Source: JASBZA01 sp964345295 | Lineage (GTDB): Bacteria; Bacillota; Clostridia; Saccharofermentanales; Fastidiosipilaceae | DNA length: 64,000 nucleotides | Reading direction: 5' to 3' | NCBI GenBank assembly: GCA_964345295.1 | Contig: CAYFQG010000003.1 | Coordinates: 26,436-90,435 of the forward strand | In this document: positions 55,836 through 64,000 of the stretch, in pieces | Layout of the letters: the number at the start of each line of letters is the position of its first letter | Position numbering within the stretch: the first letter of the stretch is position 1 | Program-made: the position numbers and the translations under genes | Notes under the pieces: model-generated | Seen by the model: the letters and a program-made list of their open reading frames with translations, nothing else | Databases searched by the model: none | Told to the model about the DNA's origin: nothing

Positions 55836-56779
55836 TTCGTTATATTTTGAAACGTATTTTAATTGCCATCCCTGTTTTACTGGGCATAACGCTCCTGGAC
55901 TACGCCATTATGTCTATGGCAGGCAGCCCTATGGAAATGATGTTGGGCCCCAGGGTGACCGAGGCGGCTTTGGCCGAAAAAGAAGCCCTCTTAGGCTTGG
56001 ACCAGCCCCTGATTGTCCAGTACTTCAATTGGCTAAAAGAACTCATGCAGGGAAATCTCGGTTATTCGATTAAACAGAATCTTCCCGTTGCCAGCCTTAT
56101 CGGTCAAAACATTGGTCCCACCACACTTTTGATGGGCGTTTCGCTCATCTTGTCCATAGGTTTGGCCATACCGGCCGGCATTCACAGTGCGGTCAAGCAG
56201 TATTCCAAGACCGACTACACCATCGTCCTTTTGTCCTTCATCGGAACTTCCATCCCGTCTTTCTTCCTGGCTTTGGTGCTGGTTTATCTTTTTAATATGA
56301 AGCTGGGTGTCCTGCCCTCCGGTGGAATGACGACCCTGGGCTATGATCCTTCAATAGGCGATACGGTCAGGCATATGATTTTGCCGGTTGTGGTTATGGT
56401 CGTGTCACTTCTGGGTAACAATATTCGTTACATCAGAGCCTCCATGCTGGAAATTTTGGACCAGGATTATCTTAGGACTGCCCGGGCCAAAGGTATCGGC
56501 AAGAAAAAGGTCATTCGTAAGCATGCCCTAAGAAACGCTCTCTTGCCTATCATTACGATTTTCGGTATGCAAATCCCCATTATGTTCAGCGGGTCTGTCG
56601 TAATTGAGCAGGTCTTTTCCTGGCCGGGATTGGGACGTCTCACTATGGACGCCATCTTAAACCGCGATTTCCCTCTTATCATGGGAGTCAGCCTTTTGGC
56701 CGCCATTGTGGTCTTGGTCTCGAATCTCTTAACCGATATCATCTACACCTTGGTAGACCCCACCATCGAATATAGTTAA
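55832..56779 (+). CDS. oppB: Oligopeptide permease OppB (second system)
   Basis: 315 residues, six membrane spans. ATG 55832 (MIRYILKRIL) follows GAGGTGACC and overlaps the oppF stop by four bases. The EAA loop is YLRTARAKGIGKKKVIRKHALRN, and PIMFSGSVVIEQVFSWPGLGRL is typical of DppB/OppB. Order D-F-B-C differs from the first operon (B-C-D-F). Confidence 0.95.
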   Translation: MIRYILKRILIAIPVLLGITLLDYAIMSMAGSPMEMMLGPRVTEAALAEKEALLGLDQPLIVQYFNWLKELMQGNLGYSIKQNLPVASLIGQNIGPTTLLMGVSLILSIGLAIPAGIHSAVKQYSKTDYTIVLLSFIGTSIPSFFLALVLVYLFNMKLGVLPSGGMTTLGYDPSIGDTVRHMILPVVVMVVSLLGNNIRYIRASMLEILDQDYLRTARAKGIGKKKVIRKHALRNALLPIITIFGMQIPIMFSGSVVIEQVFSWPGLGRLTMDAILNRDFPLIMGVSLLAAIVVLVSNLLTDIIYTLVDPTIEYS

Positions 56780-56793
56780 GGAGCCGGCGGATT

Positions 56794-57711
56794 ATGGTTG
56801 AAAATACCAAAAAAATAAATCATTCAAAAGATGCCAACTTGGCTCAATCTATCGCCGACGAGACCTACGCCCAAACCGTCTATCGCCGTTTTAAACGCCA
56901 TCGTCTGGGCTTTATCAGCTTGATTTTCCTGATTGTGGTTGTGGCTTTGATTATTCTGGTACCGCTCCTGTCTCCTTATGATCCCAACGGCATCGTAGGC
57001 AATTATAAAGAGCCGCCCAGCGCAGCTCATCCTTTAGGAACGGACCAGGTAGGACGGGATATGTTGACCAGGCTCTTTGCAGGTGCCGGCGTATCGCTTT
57101 TTGTCGCCTTGTCTTCGACCTTAATCTCGACCTTGGTCGGTATTGTCTTGGGACTTTTGTCGGGTTATTTCGGCTCCTGGGTAGACATCCTCATCATGCG
57201 TATTACCGACGTGGTCATGTCTTTCCCATATCTCTTGCTGGTCCTGGTTTTTGCGGCCATCTTTGATCCCGGCATGTGGAATATCATTCTTATTTTAAGC
57301 TTTGTAAACTGGCCGGCTATGGCCCGTTTGGTGAGATCCAATGTCATGGCCATCCGCAAAGTGAACTTTGTCCAGGGCTCTCGTGTCGCCGGTATGACCC
57401 ATGCCTACATCATGTTTAAGGACATTCTCCCCAATGCTATGGCACCGGTCCTGATTAATGCCAGTTCCGTCTTGGCCTTGACTATGCTGGATGAAGCGGC
57501 CCTGTCTTATTTGGCCATGGGCGTCCAACCCCCTACAGCTTCCTTGGGCAACCTTCTCAATGTGGCCCAATCCTTTTCTGTTTTGAAGAATTACCCCTGG
57601 ATGTGGATTCCGCCGGGTGTATTCATAATACTTTTAGTCGTTGCGATTAACTTCATAGGAGATGCACTAAGAGATGCCTTAGATCCCCAAAGCCAATCGC
57701 AGGCTGATTAG
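56794..57711 (+). CDS. oppC: Oligopeptide permease OppC (second system)
   Basis: 305 residues, normal length. A cytoplasmic start, TM1 (about 37-57), the signature HPLGTDQVGRDMLTRLFAG, the EAA loop FVQGSRVAGMTHAYIMFKDILPN and the end GDALRDALDPQ are clear. ATG 56794 follows GGAGCCGGCGGATT. Only 13 bases separate it from the following S-component gene, so transcription probably continues into the pantothenate genes. Confidence 0.95.
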   Translation: MVENTKKINHSKDANLAQSIADETYAQTVYRRFKRHRLGFISLIFLIVVVALIILVPLLSPYDPNGIVGNYKEPPSAAHPLGTDQVGRDMLTRLFAGAGVSLFVALSSTLISTLVGIVLGLLSGYFGSWVDILIMRITDVVMSFPYLLLVLVFAAIFDPGMWNIILILSFVNWPAMARLVRSNVMAIRKVNFVQGSRVAGMTHAYIMFKDILPNAMAPVLINASSVLALTMLDEAALSYLAMGVQPPTASLGNLLNVAQSFSVLKNYPWMWIPPGVFIILLVVAINFIGDALRDALDPQSQSQAD

Positions 57712-57724
57712 AAGGAGGCATATA

Positions 57725-58384
57725 ATGTCTGAAGCTCGCCAAAAGCCCTTAACCACCCGAGAGAAGACCAGGAAGCTGACCATGTTTTCCATGTTCCTGA
57801 CCCTGGAGCTCCTCTTGTTTCTGGTTCCTTATTTAGGCTATATTCCGGTAGGTCCTATTAATGCTACGACCTTACACATACCGGTTATACTTTGCGCGAT
57901 TTTTATGGGGCCCGGCTACGGGGCAGGTTTGGGATTTGTGTTCGGCCTTTCCAGTTTGTTGAAGAACACCTTCATGCCGACCATTACCAGCTTCGTTTTT
58001 TCACCTTTCGTCGAAATCGGCGGGCTTAAGGGAAACGGTTGGTCACTATGGATTGCTATAGGTCCCAGAATTTTGTTGGGGGTTATCGCCTACTATCTTT
58101 TTGTCGCTCTAGCCAAAGCAATCAAGAAGCCCGGTTTGGCAGCCGGCCTAGCCGCCGCACTGTCGACTTTCATCCACACCCTCATGGTGATGGGTTCTAT
58201 CTACCTGTTTTTCGGAAAAGAATACGCCCAGGCCAGGCAGGTGGCCGAGTCCGCTGTCTTGGGCCTGATCGGCGGTGTCATAGCCGTTAACGGTGTGGCC
58301 GAACTCATCGTTTCCGCCATCCTGGTATTTGCTGTTTACCAGGTTTCTAAAGGATTTATGAAGAAAAGGAAGACCAACGCCTAA
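57725..58384 (+). CDS. panT: ECF transporter S component, probable pantothenate (PanT-like)
   Basis: 219-residue integral membrane substrate-binding component with about six spans, of the ECF S-component family. The sequence THLHIPVI-type motif (TTLHIPVILCAIFMGPGYG) and FVFGLSSLLKNTFMPTITSFVFSP follow the pantothenate-type pattern. The next genes, coaBC and coaX, act on pantothenate and its products, which supports the substrate call. It needs the shared EcfT-EcfA module, not present here. ATG 57725 follows AAGGAGGCATATA. Confidence 0.85.
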   Translation: MSEARQKPLTTREKTRKLTMFSMFLTLELLLFLVPYLGYIPVGPINATTLHIPVILCAIFMGPGYGAGLGFVFGLSSLLKNTFMPTITSFVFSPFVEIGGLKGNGWSLWIAIGPRILLGVIAYYLFVALAKAIKKPGLAAGLAAALSTFIHTLMVMGSIYLFFGKEYAQARQVAESAVLGLIGGVIAVNGVAELIVSAILVFAVYQVSKGFMKKRKTNA

Positions 58385-59580
58385 TGGAAAAGAAGCGTAT
58401 TTTAGTCGGCATATCCGGCGGTATCGCCATTTATAAGGCTTGTCAGCTGGTCAGTAACCTGTCGAAAACCCATGAGGTTCAGGTGGTGATGACCTCGCAT
58501 GCCAAAGAATTTATGAGTCCTCTTACCTTTGAGACCTTGACCGGTAGGCCGGTTTATTCAGAGATGTTCGGGCCGGGTGTGGACCACAGCAAGGTGCCGC
58601 ATATTGATTTGGCCAAATGGGCCGATCTTATTGTTATCGTACCGGCCACAGCCAATTTCCTGGCTAAGATGGCCCATGGGCTGGCCGATGACCTCATGAG
58701 TTCCATGATGCTGGCGGCCAGGTCGCCTGTCCTGGTTTGTCCCGCCATGAACACTTATATGTTGGCCCATGAAGCCACGCAGGAGAATATCCATATTTTG
58801 GAGAGTCGGGGCATTCACGTCTTAAACTCTTCGTCGGGCCTTTTGGCCTGCGGCGATTACGGGGCAGGTAAGCTCCCTGAGCCCGGCCAAATTCAGGACA
58901 TTATTGAAAGCCTCTTGATAGAAGAAAAAGACCTTGCAGGTCTTAATGTCACCATAACAGCTGGTCCTACCCGAGAAGCCCTGGATCCGGTCCGTTTTAT
59001 TAGTAATCACTCCTCGGGCAAGATGGGCTATGCCTTGGCCCAAGCAGCCCGAGACCGAGGCGCTCGGGTTCGCCTGATTTCCGGGCCTGTTTCTATAGAT
59101 CCGCCTTCCGGTGTGGAGCTTTACCCTGTTGAATCCGCCCAAGACATGTTTGAAGCGGTTCAAAATCTTTTGGATGATACTGATATGCTTATCAAGGCCG
59201 CAGCGGTTGCAGACTACAGACCCAAGGTCATATCAGACCAAAAAATTAAAAAATCGGATGACGACCTGACGCTTTCTCTGGAACGTAATCCCGATATTTT
59301 AGCCTGGGCCGGAGAACACAAGAAAGACCGGACCGTCCTCTGCGGCTTTGCCATGGAGACCCGGGATCTCTTGAAAAATGCCCGGAAGAAGCTGGAGTCT
59401 AAGCACTGTGATCTCTTGGTGGCCAACTCTCTAAAAGAAGAGGGAGCCGGCTTCGGGACCGATACCAATGTGGCAACCTTGCTTTGGCCGGACAGGGAAG
59501 AGACCTTGCCTATGATGAGTAAGAAAGCTTTGGCCCACAAAATCTTGGACGCCCTGGTTGCCATTAAGGAGGCTAAGTAG
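58384..59580 (+). CDS. coaBC: Bifunctional phosphopantothenoylcysteine decarboxylase/synthase CoaBC
   Basis: Second and third steps of coenzyme A synthesis. The N-terminal flavin decarboxylase (CoaC, about 1-180) has GISGGIAIYKAC and the motif CPAMNTYM; the C-terminal synthase (CoaB, about 185-398) has TAGPTREALDPVRFISNHSSGKMGYALA and IKKSDDDLTLSLERNPDIL. Length 398 is typical. The ATG overlaps the panT stop (TAATG). Confidence 0.97.
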   Translation: MEKKRILVGISGGIAIYKACQLVSNLSKTHEVQVVMTSHAKEFMSPLTFETLTGRPVYSEMFGPGVDHSKVPHIDLAKWADLIVIVPATANFLAKMAHGLADDLMSSMMLAARSPVLVCPAMNTYMLAHEATQENIHILESRGIHVLNSSSGLLACGDYGAGKLPEPGQIQDIIESLLIEEKDLAGLNVTITAGPTREALDPVRFISNHSSGKMGYALAQAARDRGARVRLISGPVSIDPPSGVELYPVESAQDMFEAVQNLLDDTDMLIKAAAVADYRPKVISDQKIKKSDDDLTLSLERNPDILAWAGEHKKDRTVLCGFAMETRDLLKNARKKLESKHCDLLVANSLKEEGAGFGTDTNVATLLWPDREETLPMMSKKALAHKILDALVAIKEAK

Positions 59581-60369
59581 ATGCTGCTGACCCTTGATGT
59601 AGGTAATACGAATATAGCAATCGGCATTTTTAACGGTGAAGACCTGGTCGGTGATTTCAGGATGATGAGCCGGACCGAACGGACGGCCGACGAAATGGCC
59701 ATGACGGTTCTAGACTTCCTCAATAGCCAGTCTATTGATGCCGAAGATATTCAGGATGTTGTTATTTCCAGCGTGGTACCTCCCATAGGTGAAAAGCTGG
59801 GGGAGCTCTTCCAGAAGTACTTTTCACTAGAGCCCCTTTATGTGAACGACAAGGCCAAGACCGGTATTAAAATTCTGGCCGATAACCCCAGAGAAGTCGG
59901 GGCGGACCGGATCGTCAACGTCACAGCCGGCCATGCGCTTTATAAAAGGTCTTGCATTATCATCGACTTCGGAACCGCAACAACCTTCGATTACGTCACA
60001 GAAAACGGTGAATTCCAATATACGGTTATCATGCCGGGTCTGGAAATATCGGCCAGAGCCCTCAGCGGTAAGACGGCCAAATTACCCCAGGTCGAGATTA
60101 GTAAGCCTGCCTCCATCCTGGCCTCGAACACGGTCGATGGTATGCAGGCCGGCATTGTCTACGGCTATATCGGAGCTGTGGAATACACCATTTCGCAGAT
60201 GAAAAAAGAGCTTAAAGATGACCCTTATGTTGTGGCAACAGGCGGCTTGGGACGGGTAATAGCAGATGAGAGTCCATTAATAGATTTGTATAATCCTCAC
60301 ATTGCCTATGAAGGTATGAAGGTAATCTATAAGAATAGCAAAGACATAAAAGAAGACCTCCCGGCTTAG
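59581..60369 (+). CDS. coaX: Type III pantothenate kinase
   Basis: First step of coenzyme A synthesis: pantothenate to 4'-phosphopantothenate. Type III markers are DVGNTNIAIG at the start, NPREVGADRIVNVTAGH and IDFGTATTFDYV. Length 262 is typical. It begins immediately after the coaBC stop (59580). Type III enzymes are not inhibited by CoA, so flux is probably limited elsewhere. Together with panT, coaBC and coaD all but the last CoA step (coaE) are covered. Confidence 0.97.
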   Translation: MLLTLDVGNTNIAIGIFNGEDLVGDFRMMSRTERTADEMAMTVLDFLNSQSIDAEDIQDVVISSVVPPIGEKLGELFQKYFSLEPLYVNDKAKTGIKILADNPREVGADRIVNVTAGHALYKRSCIIIDFGTATTFDYVTENGEFQYTVIMPGLEISARALSGKTAKLPQVEISKPASILASNTVDGMQAGIVYGYIGAVEYTISQMKKELKDDPYVVATGGLGRVIADESPLIDLYNPHIAYEGMKVIYKNSKDIKEDLPA

Positions 60370-60386
60370 GCCAAGGAGGTCTTTTT
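60353..60386 (+). terminator. Terminator of the second opp/CoA operon
   Basis: Stem AAGACCTCC / GGAGGTCTT with a 13-base loop and five T (60382-60386). It overlaps the end of coaX. Confidence 0.85.
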
Positions 60387-60400
60387 AAAACTTCTTATTT

Positions 60401-60434
60401 AGCTTCCGTCATCTTGGTCGGAAGCTTATTTTTA
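60401..60434 (-). terminator. Hairpin at the end of the SH3 protein gene
   Basis: Stem AGCTTCCG / CGGAAGCT (60401-60408, 60419-60426). The T-rich stretch on the plus side is good and the one on the minus side weak, so it may back up the plus-strand terminator as well as end the minus-strand operon. Confidence 0.55.
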
Positions 60435-61305
60435 TTCCTGAGAACTATTGTCGTTAGAATCCGAATCTTCTCCTGCGCCCGGTCCTTGTTTCTTCTTTAA
60501 AACAGAGAGGACAATGGAGACTATGGCTAAGACTACAACCAGGCCGATAATGACCAGGGGTACGGTCATGTTGCCCTTGTTTTTGGAAGAGGAGTCATTG
60601 GCTCCGGGCAGGGTCTGGGTCGGATTGGTCGGCATGGAGTCCGAAGCAGAGCCACTGGGGTTCATGGAAGAAGATTCCGATGGGGCAGAAGAGCTCTCGG
60701 ACGGATTACTTGTGGAGCTCTCCGAGGTCTTGGAAGAATCCGAAGTATCCGGTGTGGATGTGCTTTCACTTTCGCTTTCTTTTACGGTATGGGAGTCATA
60801 TTCTTCCAGATAAGATCCGGGGATGTAAACGGCCTGACCCTTGAAGTAAGCTTTGTACCAGCCGTTATCGCTAATATGGTAAATATCGACGACTTCACCG
60901 GCCGTAATCATACCGATGTAATCGGAATTTAAAGACGGTCCGGAACGCATGTCTACATTTTCTCTGGCTACATACTGGCCAATCAGCGTTTCGTTCTCAG
61001 TAGACTCAGGCTGGGTAGTAGGTGTAGGAGTGGCCGGCTTGGGTGTGGGTGTCGGAGTATCGGGTGCTTTAGTCGGCGTAGGTTTATCCGGTGCCTGGGT
61101 CGGTTTAGGCGTCGGTGTTGCCGGAACCGGAGTAGGAGTTGCGGGTACAGGGGTGGGAGTAGGGGCCGCAACCGTGATAGTGAAGCTTTTAGANNNNNNN
61201 NNNNNNNNNNNNNNNNNNNNNNNNNNNNNNNNNNNNNNNNNNNNNNNNNNNNNNNNNNNNNNNNNNNNNNNNNNNNNNNNNNNNNNNNNNNNNTTTTCTT
61301 TTCAT
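60432..61305 (-). CDS. SH3-domain surface protein with C-terminal anchor, interrupted by an assembly gap
   Basis: The gene starts at ATG 61305 (AAGGAGACTGT upstream) with MKRK and then enters a 100-N gap (61194-61293); the true gap size is unknown and must be a multiple of 3 to keep one frame. After the gap come a strand-like SKSFTITV, about 50 residues of Pro-Thr repeats, an SH3_3-type domain (GQYVARENVDMRSGPSLNSD and WYKAYFKGQAVYIPG) and a Ser/Pro-rich spacer, then a membrane span (about MTVPLVIIGLVVVLAIVSIVLSVL) and an acidic tail. The hidden part probably holds the signal peptide and a domain ending in FTITV. It is the third gene of the cohesin/dockerin operon. Confidence 0.8.
61194..61293. 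other. Scaffold gap of 100 N inside the SH3 protein gene
   Basis: One hundred N, the usual placeholder for a gap of unknown length. It hides the N-terminal domain of the SH3 protein. Confidence 0.99.
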
Positions 61306-61317
61306 ACAGTCTCCTTA

Positions 61318-62127
61318 TTACTTTTTAGTCCGACGTTTCAGAAGGACGTAAATTAGACTGAGAACTATTATAGCAAAAGGAACAACGATTAGAATAATAG
61401 TCTTTGTATTGGGCCCTGAATTTTCAGGTGCGTCATCGCTTGAAGAGGGAAGTGTGTTGGGTGTTGTATCAGCTATGGAAGTAGTTGAGCTTTCCTCTGA
61501 GCTAGGTGTGGAATTTGTAACAGTAGAAGAAGTTGCCGGACTGGTATTAGCTGTGGTTTCCGGTGGTGTGGAAGTAGGCTCGGAACTTTCACTTGTCGTA
61601 ATCTCTTCAGTGCTGGTGGGTTCAGGGGCGGTTTCTTCTTGAAAGTCCTTAGAAATTACGAAATAACGCAAAACCGTACCGGGAACTTTTTGGCCATCAG
61701 GGGTTTTAAAAGTGGAATTGATTAAAGCTATGGTGGCAACACCCGGCTCTAAAGCTTCTAATGTGAAAGAGGCGATAACTTGTTCGCCTTCACTAAGCAA
61801 AGCACCGTTACTTTGTCCCTCGACTATCAAGATACCTTCTCCTTGATCTTCGTAACTTAAATCAAAGCCGTCATGAAGAGACGTATCGGCTTCAAGGAAT
61901 CGGAATGCCTGGTTATTGTAATTGACCTCTAATGTGAAGGACGCAATAGGGGTAGGAAGTACTCCGCCTAACTCCACAATAACTTGGGGGGTATCCGATT
62001 CACCTTCAGTTTTAAAAGTTATATCGGCTCCGGATGCGTTAAGAGCGGTTGAGTTAACTATGAGCATAATAACAAGCAACAGAGAAGTTAAAGTAGGACG
62101 TATGCTTTTGTAATTAGGTTTTATCAT
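61318..62127 (-). CDS. Membrane-anchored cohesin-domain protein
   Basis: 269 residues. A signal peptide (about 1-34), one cohesin-like beta-sandwich domain (about 35-165; VIVELGGVLPTPIASFTLEVNYN, FRFLEADTSL, and GEQVIASFTLEALEPG), a Ser/Thr/Pro spacer (about 170-238) and a C-terminal membrane span with KRRTKK tail. The start ATG 62127 follows GAGGAGTAAATCT. It should display a cohesin on the outer membrane face and bind dockerins; the neighbour upstream carries one. It lies 4 bases downstream of that gene. Confidence 0.85.
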   Translation of the reverse strand: MIKPNYKSIRPTLTSLLLVIMLIVNSTALNASGADITFKTEGESDTPQVIVELGGVLPTPIASFTLEVNYNNQAFRFLEADTSLHDGFDLSYEDQGEGILIVEGQSNGALLSEGEQVIASFTLEALEPGVATIALINSTFKTPDGQKVPGTVLRYFVISKDFQEETAPEPTSTEEITTSESSEPTSTPPETTANTSPATSSTVTNSTPSSEESSTTSIADTTPNTLPSSSDDAPENSGPNTKTIILIVVPFAIIVLSLIYVLLKRRTKK

Positions 62128-62131
62128 AGAT

Positions 62132-64000
62132 TTACTCCTCAATTTTTGATAATCCAACAACGTGTAAGCGCAATTTTAGATGATCAAGATCTGTAATTTT
62201 ACCATCTTTATCAACATCCGCTCTTGGTATTTGATCTTCCCTCAAAGGCTTGTAATTAACAACATGGAAGCGCAAAAGCAATAAGTCCAGTTCCGTGATT
62301 TTGCCATCCCCGTCTATATCGCCCAGACGGTATTTTTGCCCGGAAGGTGGTGGAGTCGGTTGGGGTTTTGGTGTCGGGGTGGGCGTAGGTCTTACCACTT
62401 CCTTTAGAATTTCCTGTCGATAGGGATAGGCATTGACATAACCTATTTTTCCGTTGTCCAGGCGGACCTTATACCATTGATTAGTACCTTCGGAAACATT
62501 GTCTCCGGTAACTCTTTCCAAAATAAGCGCACTGTCACCTTGATATAAATAGCCGACCTCATCAGAACCAATCTTAGCGGCAGCTCTCACGTAATAGCCG
62601 TGTTGGTAAGTTATCCGAAGTCTGTCACCGGCATTTCCGAATTGCTTGGCCGGTCCTATTTCATAATCATTATCTGAGCTGCCGGGCTGCTGAGACGGTA
62701 CGTGGTCCGGATAGCGGTTGCCGGGGTTGGTATAAGCGTAATTATCCATATTCTGGAAAACGGGAATCAAGAAGGTAAAGGCTTCGTCCAAAGTTCCCGC
62801 ATCTCGATTCGCTTCGTACTGCACACTCCCTTCAGTAGCAGGAGCAAATGCATTAGCCATGTATTGGTGCCAAACCTTATTGGGTAGCTCTCCTTTACTG
62901 TGTCTTAAGTTATACTTCATATAATAGTTTGTATTTTGGCCGACATCTAAGTAAGCTTCCTTAATAAAGGTTAGACCGCCGTAGATGGCTTTATATTGAG
63001 AGTCCCAGGGAAGCCCGTATGTTTTCTGCTCTTGAGCATTTGTACCAAGGCCCATAGCATAGTAAATAGAGTTGGTCTGAGGGCTCTCACCATGGTAAGC
63101 GCCGATATTGAAGACATTGTAGTAGTTTCTATCATAGGGGACTTTCAGATCAAGTCTCTTGTAATCTTCCCATGATATTTTCAGTGTGCCCTTGGCGTTA
63201 GGTGTAATGGTATATCTGCCGTTAGCATCTTTGGTCTGCACTTCGGTTAATATACGAGTGCCGACGAAGACAGGGGAGATACCATGGGCTCTGGATGCAC
63301 TAATAATGTCGGGAATCATGTTGAGTAAGTCCGGATTATGCGAGTACATCGTCCGGAGTCGTTTCTCGGCCGGAGCGTCAACAACCTCACCTAATTTTTC
63401 GAACATGAATATATATTTTTCATTGAGCCAATTTCTGGGATCCATGGTGAATAAGAGTGTTTCTCTATTGGCCGCATACCAGCCGCCGGCATCAAAGGGA
63501 TTCGGATAGGCAGGGTCCCTGTATTCAGTAAAATAATCGGGGACCAGATTCCTACCGGCTACTTGTTTCTCTACATCTACAGCATACTCCAAGGAAAAGT
63601 CATGAAAATAGGGCTCGAAAGACCAGGACGGATGGGCCTTGTGTAGCTTTTCTAAGCTGTCACGATAAGAAGGCGGGAATTTTTTTAGGAGGTTTTGCCA
63701 TTCCGCTTGTGTATACGCGGGTGTGCCCGCCGGAATATCGCTATTTCCTTGAGGAGGAGTAGGCGTGGGTTTGAGTGTAGGGGTAGGGGTAGGGGTAGGC
63801 TTAGGTGTACTAGCAGGAATAATTTTCTGATAGTTTATATCAGGATCGTAAATCACATAGCCTCTGGATCCATTGAAACTGACACGATACCATGTATCGC
63901 TAAAATCCCTAACGTTCTGGCCTTTAACGACTTCTAAGACTATGAAGCTGGTAGTGACAAAGCCTAAACTCTTAGATTCTGTTGTCGCTTCAGTACGCAC
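62132..64000 (-). CDS. Dockerin-bearing glucosaminidase with SH3 domains (5' partial)
   Basis: The gene enters from the right window edge, so its true start and signal peptide are missing; the visible part is about 622 residues. In order: an SH3b repeat (first about 58), a Pro-Thr linker, a glucosaminidase domain (about 100-430; YRDSLEKLHKAHPSWSF, DPRNWLNEKYIFMFE, TRILTEV with a candidate catalytic Glu, and YYNVFNIGAYHG), a second SH3b (about 455-535), another Pro-Thr linker and a type I dockerin with two complete calcium loops (DIDGDGKITELD and DVDKDGKITDLD). It probably cleaves peptidoglycan glycan strands and docks to the cohesin protein encoded next. Confidence 0.9.
   Translation of the reverse strand: MRTEATTESKSLGFVTTSFIVLEVVKGQNVRDFSDTWYRVSFNGSRGYVIYDPDINYQKIIPASTPKPTPTPTPTLKPTPTPPQGNSDIPAGTPAYTQAEWQNLLKKFPPSYRDSLEKLHKAHPSWSFEPYFHDFSLEYAVDVEKQVAGRNLVPDYFTEYRDPAYPNPFDAGGWYAANRETLLFTMDPRNWLNEKYIFMFEKLGEVVDAPAEKRLRTMYSHNPDLLNMIPDIISASRAHGISPVFVGTRILTEVQTKDANGRYTITPNAKGTLKISWEDYKRLDLKVPYDRNYYNVFNIGAYHGESPQTNSIYYAMGLGTNAQEQKTYGLPWDSQYKAIYGGLTFIKEAYLDVGQNTNYYMKYNLRHSKGELPNKVWHQYMANAFAPATEGSVQYEANRDAGTLDEAFTFLIPVFQNMDNYAYTNPGNRYPDHVPSQQPGSSDNDYEIGPAKQFGNAGDRLRITYQHGYYVRAAAKIGSDEVGYLYQGDSALILERVTGDNVSEGTNQWYKVRLDNGKIGYVNAYPYRQEILKEVVRPTPTPTPKPQPTPPPSGQKYRLGDIDGDGKITELDLLLLRFHVVNYKPLREDQIPRADVDKDGKITDLDHLKLRLHVVGLSKIEE

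Noticed and set aside
61010..61160. Tandem short repeats suggesting CRISPR or a satellite
   Set aside because: They are Pro-Thr codon repeats in a coding linker, in frame with the SH3 protein; the similar stretches at 62340-62400 and 63770-63815 are linkers in the glucosaminidase.

Overview
This window is from a low-to-medium GC Gram-positive bacterium of the class Clostridia. The evidence is AGGAGG-type ribosome binding sites, Clostridia-style housekeeping blocks (yceD-rpmF, mltG-U32 peptidase, coaBC-coaX), an archaeal-type ProRS without an editing insertion, many Ser/Thr/Pro-rich surface proteins and a cohesin/dockerin pair. The last feature suggests a relative of the Oscillospirales/Ruminococcaceae-like lineages, but the genus cannot be fixed from the sequence alone. 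Three runs of N (10, 10 and 100) show a draft scaffold. No rRNA, tRNA, CRISPR array, transposase or phage gene was seen.

Layout. 1-17.6 kb (+): a long housekeeping series covering cell division (ftsZ), dNTP control (nrdR), a two-component pair, DNA repair (nth, recG), rsmD, coaD with an apparent AUU start, a DivIVA-like coiled-coil protein, ddl, a DUF1934 protein, yceD, rpmF, der, typA, mltG and a U32 tRNA-hydroxylation-type gene. 17.6-19.3 kb (-): a CPBP-like membrane protein with an acidic tail and altered active-site residues. 19.4-20.8 kb (+): proS. 20.9-26.9 kb (-): CofE-like ligase, class A PBP (frameshifted in this assembly), dCMP deaminase, DUF4352 lipoprotein and pyridoxal kinase.

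27.1-35.5 kb (+): a first Opp peptide transporter whose parts are enlarged, most strikingly an OppD ATPase with about 355 extra residues between its Q-loop and signature motif. It is followed by a DUF3899 protein and oligoendopeptidase F, so peptide import and intracellular peptide cleavage lie side by side. 37.8-40.2 kb (-): DUF697 GTPase, HxlR regulator and acyl-ACP thioesterase. 40.3-45.9 kb (+): cardiolipin synthase, a DUF2207-like membrane protein and a protein joining a catalytically empty PP2C-like domain, a membrane span and an external LysM. 45.9-48.4 kb (-): a DUF2298 polytopic membrane protein. 48.6-51.6 kb (+): alaS and a HIT protein. 51.6-52.1 kb (-): a Nudix hydrolase.

52.3-60.4 kb (+): a second Opp system of normal size, followed by a PanT-like ECF S component, coaBC and coaX. 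These last three, with coaD, cover pantothenate uptake and most of coenzyme A synthesis. 60.4-64.0 kb (-): an operon encoding a dockerin-bearing glucosaminidase, a membrane-anchored cohesin and a membrane-anchored SH3 protein. It looks like a small cell-wall counterpart of the cellulosome and is the most interesting unit in the window.
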